DNA of 64,000 bases from Ardenticatenaceae bacterium (lineage in GTDB: Bacteria > Chloroflexota > Anaerolineae > Promineifilales > Promineifilaceae), in NCBI GenBank assembly GCA_011525915.1, contig WYBM01000051.1, positions 1 through 64,000 of the forward strand. The letters run 5' to 3'. The notes below the pieces were generated by a model. It made no database searches. It was given only the letters and a program-made list of their open reading frames with translations, and was not told the origin of the DNA. Below are positions 25,352-32,538 of the stretch, piece after piece. The position numbers and the translations under genes are program-made. Position 1 is the stretch's first letter. Each line of letters starts with the position of its first letter.

Positions 25352-26579
25352 CTTGTCTCTCCAGTAACCCTACAACATCGACATGAAAGGTTTGGGGGTG
25401 GACGTCGATGGGTTGAATTTCTACCAGGCGGTATCCGCCACGCATAAAACCACGGCTGTCACGGGCAAAGGTAGCAATATCAGAACTTACGTACACAATG
25501 CGCGACGGCCGTAACCCGGCTATCAATCTGGCCGTTTCCCGTGATACCCCTTCTTTTGGAGGGTTGAGTACCAGCACATCTGGCTTTATGTCAATCATAG
25601 GCAGCACCTCTTCCACGGTGCCCGCGTACAAAGAGACGTTGTCAGCCTCCAGGTTGACGGCCGTGTCAGCCACGGCATCTTCGTTTGCTTCTATAGCCAC
25701 CACGTCCGCCGCCTGTTCCGCCAGAAAGGCAGTGAGCGTGCCCACACCACTGTACAGTTCCAAGACCTGTTCTTCTCCCTTCAAACCACTATAGTGCAGC
25801 ACACTGTCTACCACAAACGCCATGGCCGCCGGACTGGGTGCCAGAGGGCAGCCAGCTGAAACACGGAAATCTCGTCCTTTAATGGATTGAATAATGAAAT
25901 TTTCACCCACCAGGTTCACGGCCGTGTCATCTGGCAGCACAATGGCTACGGAAACCGGAAAATCGGCTTCTAATTGGGGTGGCTCGACCCCATCGACCTC
26001 CACCGCGGCCAGCAGTGCTTCATCATCACCCACACGCAACGTCAGCTTACGCAGACCGGGCAGCTCCAGGTCAATATCCTGTTTCAGGTCCAGCAGCTCT
26101 GGCCGGGTAATGGGGCAGGTGTCAATAGCGATCACCTGTTTTTTCACTGGTGACCAGAAACCCAACGCCCCGGTGAGTGTGGGACTGAGAGACATCTCTG
26201 TGCGGTAGGCCCAGGGTTGAGGGTTTGCTACTGTTGGGGCCACCGGCGCCGCCCTGACATTGCCAATGCGCTCCATCTGGTCAATGACCACTGCCCGCTT
26301 CACCTGCAGCTGCGTCTCATAAGCCATATGCTGGAAATGGCAGCCACCACAGACACCAAAATGGGGGCATCTTGGTTCCACACGGTCTAAAGACGGCTGC
26401 AGAACCTTTACCAGATGAGCATAAGCGTACTTATTCTTTTCAGTGTGAATTTCTGCCTTGACCTTTTCCCCGGGAATGGTAAAGGGCACAAACACAGTAC
26501 GCCCACGGCTGGCCCGGCCAACAGCATAACCCCCGTTGGCAGAGTCGGTTAAGTCAAGGGTGATCACTTCTGCGGCCAA
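25344..26579 (-). CDS. RumA/TrmA-family RNA methyltransferase homologue with altered active site
   Basis: A 411-residue protein of the RNA m5U methyltransferase family. An N-terminal TRAM domain is followed by an iron-sulfur cluster motif (C71, C77 and C80 in CPHFGVCGGC, and C155) and a Rossmann methyltransferase domain (ELYSGVGTLTAFLA binds AdoMet; LNPPKEG is the substrate loop). In active relatives the next motif is YVSCNP, with the Cys as nucleophile; here it reads YVSSDI (Ser at 366, codon TCT). The general-base Glu of HVE is Asp (HVD). Catalysis by the standard mechanism is therefore doubtful. The gene lies 3 bases after the CPBP gene and overlaps the SDR gene. Confidence 0.88.
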   Translation of the reverse strand: MAAEVITLDLTDSANGGYAVGRASRGRTVFVPFTIPGEKVKAEIHTEKNKYAYAHLVKVLQPSLDRVEPRCPHFGVCGGCHFQHMAYETQLQVKRAVVIDQMERIGNVRAAPVAPTVANPQPWAYRTEMSLSPTLTGALGFWSPVKKQVIAIDTCPITRPELLDLKQDIDLELPGLRKLTLRVGDDEALLAAVEVDGVEPPQLEADFPVSVAIVLPDDTAVNLVGENFIIQSIKGRDFRVSAGCPLAPSPAAMAFVVDSVLHYSGLKGEEQVLELYSGVGTLTAFLAEQAADVVAIEANEDAVADTAVNLEADNVSLYAGTVEEVLPMIDIKPDVLVLNPPKEGVSRETARLIAGLRPSRIVYVSSDIATFARDSRGFMRGGYRLVEIQPIDVHPQTFHVDVVGLLERQDA

Positions 26580-26582
26580 GTG

Positions 26583-27218
26583 CTAAATCCTCCCTGTGGC
26601 TACCAGCATGGTAAACGAGGTAATAAACCAGTGAATGAGAAAAGGGTATAAGAACGATTCAGACTGCCAGGCAATAAAACCAAAACCTACACCACCAAAA
26701 AGGGTGGTCAAGGTTTCCATTTCTGGCTTTCCCAGGTGCATAAAGGCAAAGGGAATGGCTTGCAGCCAGATGGCTGCCCCTGGCCCAAAAACGCGGGCCA
26801 GGGCAAAGAGCATAAAACCCCGCCAGATAAATTCCCAACCCCACAAATCAACGCCATTCAAGAAAATAAGCCGGGCCACCCCTTTAGGCGCACGCACCTG
26901 ATAATAAGCCACCATGTCCGGCTGACGGGCAACAAAGGAGAGGACAACAACCATCACCAGGCATATGCCTACCGTCCAGGCCAGCCCAACACGCCAGTTA
27001 CCCAGTTGAAAGCCGTAAGTAGACGGCGGCTCCTTAAACAGGAAAATAATCACCACTATAGGGATCATAAAATACCAGATGGCCCGATCATACGCTTTGG
27101 TGTGTGTTATGGTGTGGCCGTACCAATCCAGCATGGGGATAACCGTACAAATGGTAATAACCAGCATAAGCTGCCAGTCAAAGTTAATACCGCCGATGGT
27201 CACAATGCGTCTCCTCAT
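26583..27218 (-). CDS. CPBP family intramembrane metalloprotease
   Basis: A 211-residue polytopic membrane protein of the CPBP/CAAX type II protease (Abi) family. Catalytic-type motifs are visible: EFIWRG (Glu and Arg of ExxxR; the preceding residue is Trp rather than a second Glu), FAFMHLG (His) and FLIHW (His). Six or so hydrophobic segments are present. In bacteria such proteins process peptides or contribute to immunity to bacteriocins; no bacteriocin gene is near. It is the first gene of a tight three-gene unit with the RumA-like and SDR genes (3-base gap, then 8-base overlap). Confidence 0.85.
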   Translation of the reverse strand: MRRRIVTIGGINFDWQLMLVITICTVIPMLDWYGHTITHTKAYDRAIWYFMIPIVVIIFLFKEPPSTYGFQLGNWRVGLAWTVGICLVMVVVLSFVARQPDMVAYYQVRAPKGVARLIFLNGVDLWGWEFIWRGFMLFALARVFGPGAAIWLQAIPFAFMHLGKPEMETLTTLFGGVGFGFIAWQSESFLYPFLIHWFITSFTMLVATGRI

Positions 27219-27238
27219 AGGGGCCTCATAGGCGGCTT

Positions 27239-27562
27239 TTAGGGTGCAGGAGCAATGCCTACCAGCAGGGTTAAACGGCCGTCACTCACATTTTCTACCC
27301 CATGCCATAACCCGGCCGGCGCCCAAACAACCTCGCCTACCGTCGCCTCTATACGTTCGTCACCCAGCCAGAAACGGCCGTAGCCCTCTACCACATAGTA
27401 GAACTTGTCTTGGTCTTCATGTGTGTGCGGCGCCTGCACCTGGGCTGGTTCCAGGCAGTTTAAGCCCAACAGCAAAGCAGAACTATGAAACAGCGTGGCC
27501 TTATAGAACTTCTCATCACTCATCCCTACCTGTTGGCTGATCTGTTTTACAAACTCTTTCAT
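27239..27562 (-). CDS. Cupin domain protein
   Basis: A 107-residue single cupin barrel. Metal-binding motif 1 is APHTHEDQDKFYYVVEG (two His and a Glu-type position) and motif 2 contains GLWHGVEN (His). It could be a small metal-dependent enzyme or a sensor; the substrate is unknown. It sits 20 bases upstream of the CPBP gene on the same strand and may be part of the same transcript. Confidence 0.88.
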   Translation of the reverse strand: MKEFVKQISQQVGMSDEKFYKATLFHSSALLLGLNCLEPAQVQAPHTHEDQDKFYYVVEGYGRFWLGDERIEATVGEVVWAPAGLWHGVENVSDGRLTLLVGIAPAP

Positions 27563-27602
27563 GCTTTATTCCTTCATGATTGATAACGGCCGTGATTATA
27601 AC

Positions 27603-27628
27603 AAAAAAAGCCCGACCAGAGGCCGGGC
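27603..27628 (-). terminator. Rho-independent terminator of the SWIM gene
   Basis: On the minus strand an 8-bp stem (GCCCGGCC and GGTCGGGC, one G-T pair, 3-base loop; positions 27628-27610) is followed by seven T (27609-27603). It lies about 40 bases after the SWIM gene stop and before the cupin start. Confidence 0.88.
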
Positions 27629-27667
27629 CAAAGATATTCTTATACGCGGCTGGTTGCCAGATGTCTA

Positions 27668-27916
27668 TCAGGGTGACCAGACCGGGGTAGCGATCATCTG
27701 TCCCAATACCCGCTCCAGGGCCATGGTATGGCTGCAAAATCCACGAGAGTGGAAGAAACTGCAATCACAATCCCATTGTCCTGAATCATACGCAACACGA
27801 TGTTCCTGCCCGTTGTCTCCTTCCAGACGCACCGAGAACGAATCAAAATTGAACCGTTCCGGTTCGGCTGCATAAAACTTTGCTTTTTCAATTTTGCCAA
27901 TCATTCCATAGTCCAT
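27668..27916 (-). CDS. SWIM zinc-finger domain protein
   Basis: An 82-residue protein made almost entirely of a SWIM zinc finger: the CxC pair and the CxH pair are in WDCDCSFFHSRGFCSHTMAL. SWIM domains bind nucleic acid or protein and occur with SNF2 ATPases, but none is nearby. GAGGAG precedes the ATG at 27916. A promoter, a 17-codon ORF and a terminator lie just upstream, so expression may depend on read-through of that terminator. Its own terminator is at 27603-27628. Confidence 0.85.
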   Translation of the reverse strand: MDYGMIGKIEKAKFYAAEPERFNFDSFSVRLEGDNGQEHRVAYDSGQWDCDCSFFHSRGFCSHTMALERVLGQMIATPVWSP

Positions 27917-27954
27917 GTACACGCTCCTCTCTGCATTAGGGGATCTAGTAAGAA

Positions 27955-27986
27955 CAAACAAAAAACGCACGCAGATGCGTGCGTTT
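27955..27986 (-). terminator. Rho-independent terminator upstream of the SWIM gene
   Basis: On the minus strand a perfect 10-bp stem (AAACGCACGC and GCGTGCGTTT, 4-base loop; 27986-27963) runs into a T-rich tail (27965-27955). It ends the short transcript started at the 28045-28072 promoter, or acts as an attenuator for the SWIM gene 40 bases further on. Confidence 0.85.
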
Positions 27987-28038
27987 ATGACCAGAATTTT
28001 GCTTTCAGATATCCTTCTGAAATCGTTTTATCTACCAT
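27985..28038 (-). CDS. Possible leaderless 17-codon ORF
   Basis: Reading leftward from the ATG at 28038, the peptide is MVDKTISEGYLKAKFWS and then TAA. The ATG begins 6 bases after the -10 element, so the mRNA would start at or near it (leaderless). The stop overlaps the base of the terminator stem. The YLKAKFWS end resembles KIEKAKFY in the N-terminus of the SWIM protein downstream. It may be a leader peptide coupled to the terminator, or only chance. Confidence 0.4.
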   Translation of the reverse strand: MVDKTISEGYLKAKFWS

Positions 28039-28044
28039 ATTTCA

Positions 28045-28072
28045 AGTATAGCTAACTCTATGGCTGTGTCAA
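28045..28072 (-). promoter_or_regulatory. Strong sigma-70-type promoter, leftward
   Basis: On the minus strand TTGACA (28072-28067) and TATACT (28050-28045) with a 16-base spacer. This is one of the best promoter matches in the window. It would start a transcript about 80 bases long that ends at the terminator at 27986-27955, or the SWIM gene mRNA if read-through occurs. Confidence 0.7.
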
Positions 28073-28149
28073 TTGGCCAACGTAACGTTTCCCCTACACC
28101 ACGCTGAAACTTATCTGAAACTTATGTACCATTTATCGTCAGCAATTGA

Positions 28150-28438
28150 TCAAGGACAGACGTCCTGGGCGCAGCGAAAGCCGGTAAAATCGTTTCGCAG
28201 AGGAAAGGCCTAATATATCAATCTGCCCCCCATTCAGAGCCATTACCGCCATAGCCATCACCCCGTACGGGCTGCGATCATCCGGGTTTGTGCCCACCTC
28301 ATTCACGTCACCTACACGGAGAGCAATGTTTACTCGAAGCGCACCATCCAGCGTGTTGCCCCAGGGATAAAGATGGTCATATTTGCTGACGGCCGTGTGG
28401 CTCTCTCTTGCCAGTCGGTTGGCTCTATGGGCGTACAA
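28150..28438 (-). pseudogene. Relic of a formylglycine-generating (sulfatase-modifying) enzyme gene
   Basis: Pieces of the FGE/SUMF1 family C-terminal half are readable in two frames. One frame has YPWGNTLDG, then VGTNPDDRSPYGVMAMA, where intact relatives read VGTNPDDRSPYGVLDMAGNVWEW. The other frame has the family C-terminus RNDFTGFRCAQDVCP and a stop at 28150. The catalytic middle is missing and a frameshift separates the pieces. The N-terminal half is also absent. It is a decayed, non-functional gene. Confidence 0.75.
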
Positions 28439-28522
28439 GCTACCAGCAACAATTAGCAGCAGGCCTGTGTAAGATTACCCCATTCTTGTTTATTCTCATG
28501 ACTTCAGGTGAGGGAATGACCT

Positions 28523-31500
28523 TTATTGTGGACCAGCTTGAGGAACCGAAAAAACAAAGGTGGTTCCCTTGCCCACCTCACTTTCTACCCAGATGTCTCC
28601 GTGGTGAAGTTCAATAATGCCTTTGGTAATAGACAACCCTAACCCGGTGCCCTTTGCCTGCCGAATGTTAGGGTCTTCAGATCGGAAGAACTTGGTGAAT
28701 AACTTTTTACGATCTTCCTCAGAAATGCCATACCCTTGATCGCGTACGGTACACATCACCATAGGCAAAATGGTTTCATCCTGGCCATTAGGCAGCATGC
28801 GGGTTTCAAAACAAAGTTCCACGTCTGTCTCTGGCGGAGAATATTTGCAGGCGTTGCTAAGCAAATTGGTCAATACCTGCACCATGCGCCCTTTGTCAGC
28901 CATAATCAGAGGTAAGTCTTCTGGCAGCTGCAGGTGCAGCCGAATGCCTTTTTCATCACAGGGTCCCTGGACAATTTGCAGCGTTTCGTTAACGACATCT
29001 ACAAAAGAGATGGGCGTGGGGTTGACATTAAGTTTACCGGTTTCAATGCGCGAAATATCGGTGAGGTCTTGAATTTGCTGGCTCATACGCCGGATATTGA
29101 CGGCGATGGTTTCCAGGAAACCCCGCTGCTGGTCATTGATCTGGCCGGTCATACCAGAAAGCAAAAGATCGGTGTAACCGCGCATAGAGGTCATGGGGGT
29201 CTTCAGTTCGTGGGAGACCATGCTGACAAAATCAGACTTGGCTTCATTGGCGGCGTTAACTTGCTCCACCAGAATGGCGTTGGCAATGGCCACCGAGGCG
29301 TGGTTGGTCACACGCACGGCCGTTTCCAGAGCCTCTGCATCAAACGCTTCTAACCGATTGCTTTCAATCACGACCACACCAATAAGCTGCTGCTTGCTCA
29401 ACAAAGGTAATGTCATTTGTGAATGGGTGGCAAAGTTAGCCACCTTGTACGCGGGTTCTTCATGTACGTTGTTAGCCACATAAGGCTGGCGGCTTTCAAT
29501 CACTTTGGTTACCAACCCGGCCTGACTGCTGGCCTTGTCCAGGTCAAACGAGGCATCATAGTTGCGGCTGACCAGGCGGTAGGAACGGCCGTCTTCATTC
29601 ACCAGCACAATGGCCCCGGCCGAACCATCACAGATGCCTAATGTCCGGTCTAACGCCAGGTTCAATACGTGGTTCAGGTCCAATGAGGTGTTTAAGTCAC
29701 GGTCTAACTGCGTCAAAAATGACAACTCATTGACGCTTTTCCGCAGCGCCTCATCTGTCTGGGCCAGCAGGCGTGCATTTTCCATGGCCACCACCGCCTG
29801 GCTGGCAAAGGTTGTTAAGAGGCTTTGGTCACCTTCCGTAAAGGGCGCACCATTCCGTTTATTGATCAGCTGTACCACACCCCACACGGCATTGTGTCGC
29901 AACAGGGGCACCGTCAAAATAGCACGAGTTTGGAAGGCCGTATCTTCTTCTACCTGGGCAAACCAGCGTTTATCCGTATGGACTTCATTCACAATAATGG
30001 GGTGACCTGTCTGGGCAGCCGTCCCGGCCAACCCCGTGCCTACCGGCAATCGCTTACCGATCAGATTTTCGCTGGCCGGGCCGCGCGCCACCCGGAATTC
30101 TAACTCGCCCGTGTCCAGGTCTGACACCATAAATGTACCCGCTTCTGTATCCAGTAGTTGAATTGATTTGTCCAGGATCAATTCCAGCAGTACGGCCAGG
30201 TCCATGGTTGTGGCCAATGAAAAGGTGACTTCATTAATGATTTCCAATTGTTGGGCGCGCGCTTGTAACTGTCGGTTGGTCTCTAGCCGGGCCAGTGCTG
30301 TGGCTGTCTGATCCGCCAGGGTGATAAAGAGCTGCTGCTGTCGGGAACGTAATGTAATGCCTGGTTCGCGGTAGTGTGTATACACCACACCCAACGTGCC
30401 CCGGCCGGCGTTTAGGGGAACGGCCATCCAGGTACAATCGGCCTCGTTTTTACCCATAAAAAACTGGCCTGTTTGGAAAACCTCTACCACACGGGGATCA
30501 TCTACCGTATAGATGCGGCCTTCGCGGGTTTCATCACGCTCCCCATTTTCCAGATAAAAGGCCCGGTAATTCAGGTTTGTATCCGGATCACACAGGTAAA
30601 TATAAAAATCCTGCACATTAAACATACGCTGATAATTGGTGAAAACCAGCTCCATCATGTCATCCAGGTCAATGGTAAAGTTAAGCGCTTGAGAAAACTG
30701 GCTGAGCATGTCCTGTTCATCGGCACGTGCTTCCAGGCGGCGCACCACAGCGGCGCGTTCAAAGCCGATGAGCGACTGGTCAGCCAGGGAAACCAGGTAA
30801 GACAGTTCTGCCTGGCTGTAATGCTGATCATTGGCCTTAGGTGAGAGACTAAGCCATCCTAACAAATCTTGCTCGTTGTACATGGGTACGATCACGGCCG
30901 TGCCCATGGCCTTGATACTCTCTTTTTCCTGCTGGAACACCGATGGCCAGGTACGCTCTTCATTCAGGTCAATAGCGCCGTGTATCCGTTTCATGGTCAA
31001 CACCAGCGCTGAGTCGGCGCCCAATACCAGGTCATTATTCCGGTAATAACTATGATAGACACTCATCTCGCCATCTGGCAGGTAAAGATCAGGGTTGGCA
31101 TCGGGAATGCCGGTACGCACGTAAAGCAGCATCATAGAAGCAACCTGGTCTTCGGTGACGGCCGTCGTTAATTCCCGGTTAAAGTCACGCAGCATTTTAT
31201 CCAACACCAGCGGCCGTTTAAACAACAGTTCGTCTACCCCTGCCTGCAAGCGCCGCCGCATGGGATCAAAGACAAGAATGAGCAGCACCACAAACAGGGC
31301 CAGGAAAACGGGGTTGCTTAGGATAGGCCCAAACACGGCCGTCAGGCTCAGAACCACCACCGTAAAGGCCCCTACCAGCAGCAGCACCAGCAGCCCGTAT
31401 GTCACACCTCGCCGCAGCACATCATCTGTGTCCCACAGCCGGTAACGCAAAATGGTATAGCTGATAGAAGCCGGGTACAACACAATCAGGGGTATAAAAA

Positions 31501-32488
31501 ACACTTGCGGGAACCAGGATGTATCTATACCTTGCCCCGACGCCACAAAATAAAAAATGATGGGTGTATACCCCAACACGCCCCCCGCCAAAATAAGGCT
31601 CGCCTGCTGCCTGACGAAGGGTGAAGGCGAACGCACCGCCCGGTAAATCATCATCAAGATGGCGCCCAACATCCCCAAACCATTTAAAAGGAAAAGATAA
31701 CGCCAGCCAATAACATAGGCCCAGGGCGCTTCCGTATTAAACAATATCGTCTGTACCCACAAACCAGTTAATATACCAGGCAGCAACAGCAGCCCCTTTA
31801 ACCACCAAAAGCGTGTGACTAACCGGCCTGCATGAGGAAACACAGCCGCCATCAATGGGCTCAGACCACAGATCATCGAAAGGGAAAAGGTCCACAAACG
31901 TACAAAAATATGCGTCGTTCGGGAATCAAACAACAGCCCCACCGCCAGGGCAGCAAAAGCCATCAGCAGGGCAAAAACCTGGGCGGCTTCTGTATACGGC
32001 CGTACCCAAAACACCCAGGCCCCCAATACCAATAAAATCAGGCCGGTCACATAAAAAAACCAGAACTGGTTCCACAAATCAGCCAAGTCAACGGAGATGA
32101 GAAAAACGCTTTTTGTACGTTCAGCGACATCAAAGCGGGGGGGGATGCCTGTTTCTGATGGTGGCTGCACAATAACAAAAGATACGTTATCACTGGCACT
32201 CTTTTGCGAGAGTATAGCTTGCAGTTCCGCCACGTTCGCTACGGGGAGCCCGTCTACCGCTACCACCCGATCAGGAAAGGTAGCCATACCGGCGCCCTGC
32301 CTGGCCGGCCAGGTGGGCTCACCGCTGGCGTTCACCACCATATTGGGATCAAAAAGGATGCCAGAAAAAGGGTCTTGGGCCCAGCGCAGCGCAATAAAAG
32401 GCAGCAGCACAAAAATGATGCCGCTCAAAATTAAAACTGTCGCCGCGATGCCTGTCTGTAATCGGCTCTTTCTACCTTCTTCTATCAC
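28523..32488 (-). CDS. Large membrane histidine kinase with several GAF domains
   Basis: A 1321-residue sensor kinase. A first membrane helix is followed by an extracytoplasmic segment with a PDZ-like stretch (DRVVAVDGLPVANVAEL), then about eight to ten membrane helices (about 135-400). At least two clear GAF domains and probably a third lie between about 580 and 1050. The HisKA box is SHELKTP with the phosphorylated His at about 1093. The ATPase domain has LLSNACKYSPP (N box), VRDQGYGISEED (G1) and GTGLGLSIT (G2). There is no receiver domain and no response regulator next to it, so it is an orphan kinase. It follows three glycosyltransferase genes on the same strand with a 50-base gap. Confidence 0.92.
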   Translation of the reverse strand: MIEEGRKSRLQTGIAATVLILSGIIFVLLPFIALRWAQDPFSGILFDPNMVVNASGEPTWPARQGAGMATFPDRVVAVDGLPVANVAELQAILSQKSASDNVSFVIVQPPSETGIPPRFDVAERTKSVFLISVDLADLWNQFWFFYVTGLILLVLGAWVFWVRPYTEAAQVFALLMAFAALAVGLLFDSRTTHIFVRLWTFSLSMICGLSPLMAAVFPHAGRLVTRFWWLKGLLLLPGILTGLWVQTILFNTEAPWAYVIGWRYLFLLNGLGMLGAILMMIYRAVRSPSPFVRQQASLILAGGVLGYTPIIFYFVASGQGIDTSWFPQVFFIPLIVLYPASISYTILRYRLWDTDDVLRRGVTYGLLVLLLVGAFTVVVLSLTAVFGPILSNPVFLALFVVLLILVFDPMRRRLQAGVDELLFKRPLVLDKMLRDFNRELTTAVTEDQVASMMLLYVRTGIPDANPDLYLPDGEMSVYHSYYRNNDLVLGADSALVLTMKRIHGAIDLNEERTWPSVFQQEKESIKAMGTAVIVPMYNEQDLLGWLSLSPKANDQHYSQAELSYLVSLADQSLIGFERAAVVRRLEARADEQDMLSQFSQALNFTIDLDDMMELVFTNYQRMFNVQDFYIYLCDPDTNLNYRAFYLENGERDETREGRIYTVDDPRVVEVFQTGQFFMGKNEADCTWMAVPLNAGRGTLGVVYTHYREPGITLRSRQQQLFITLADQTATALARLETNRQLQARAQQLEIINEVTFSLATTMDLAVLLELILDKSIQLLDTEAGTFMVSDLDTGELEFRVARGPASENLIGKRLPVGTGLAGTAAQTGHPIIVNEVHTDKRWFAQVEEDTAFQTRAILTVPLLRHNAVWGVVQLINKRNGAPFTEGDQSLLTTFASQAVVAMENARLLAQTDEALRKSVNELSFLTQLDRDLNTSLDLNHVLNLALDRTLGICDGSAGAIVLVNEDGRSYRLVSRNYDASFDLDKASSQAGLVTKVIESRQPYVANNVHEEPAYKVANFATHSQMTLPLLSKQQLIGVVVIESNRLEAFDAEALETAVRVTNHASVAIANAILVEQVNAANEAKSDFVSMVSHELKTPMTSMRGYTDLLLSGMTGQINDQQRGFLETIAVNIRRMSQQIQDLTDISRIETGKLNVNPTPISFVDVVNETLQIVQGPCDEKGIRLHLQLPEDLPLIMADKGRMVQVLTNLLSNACKYSPPETDVELCFETRMLPNGQDETILPMVMCTVRDQGYGISEEDRKKLFTKFFRSEDPNIRQAKGTGLGLSITKGIIELHHGDIWVESEVGKGTTFVFSVPQAGPQ

Positions 32489-32538
32489 AAATGAACCCTG
32501 ACCAAGTTTTTGTTGATTGCCAGCCTGAATAATGCCAC

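Noticed and set aside
26583..27218. Bacteriocin immunity (Abi) role for the CPBP protease
   Set aside because: No bacteriocin precursor or exporter is nearby; only the family name suggests it.
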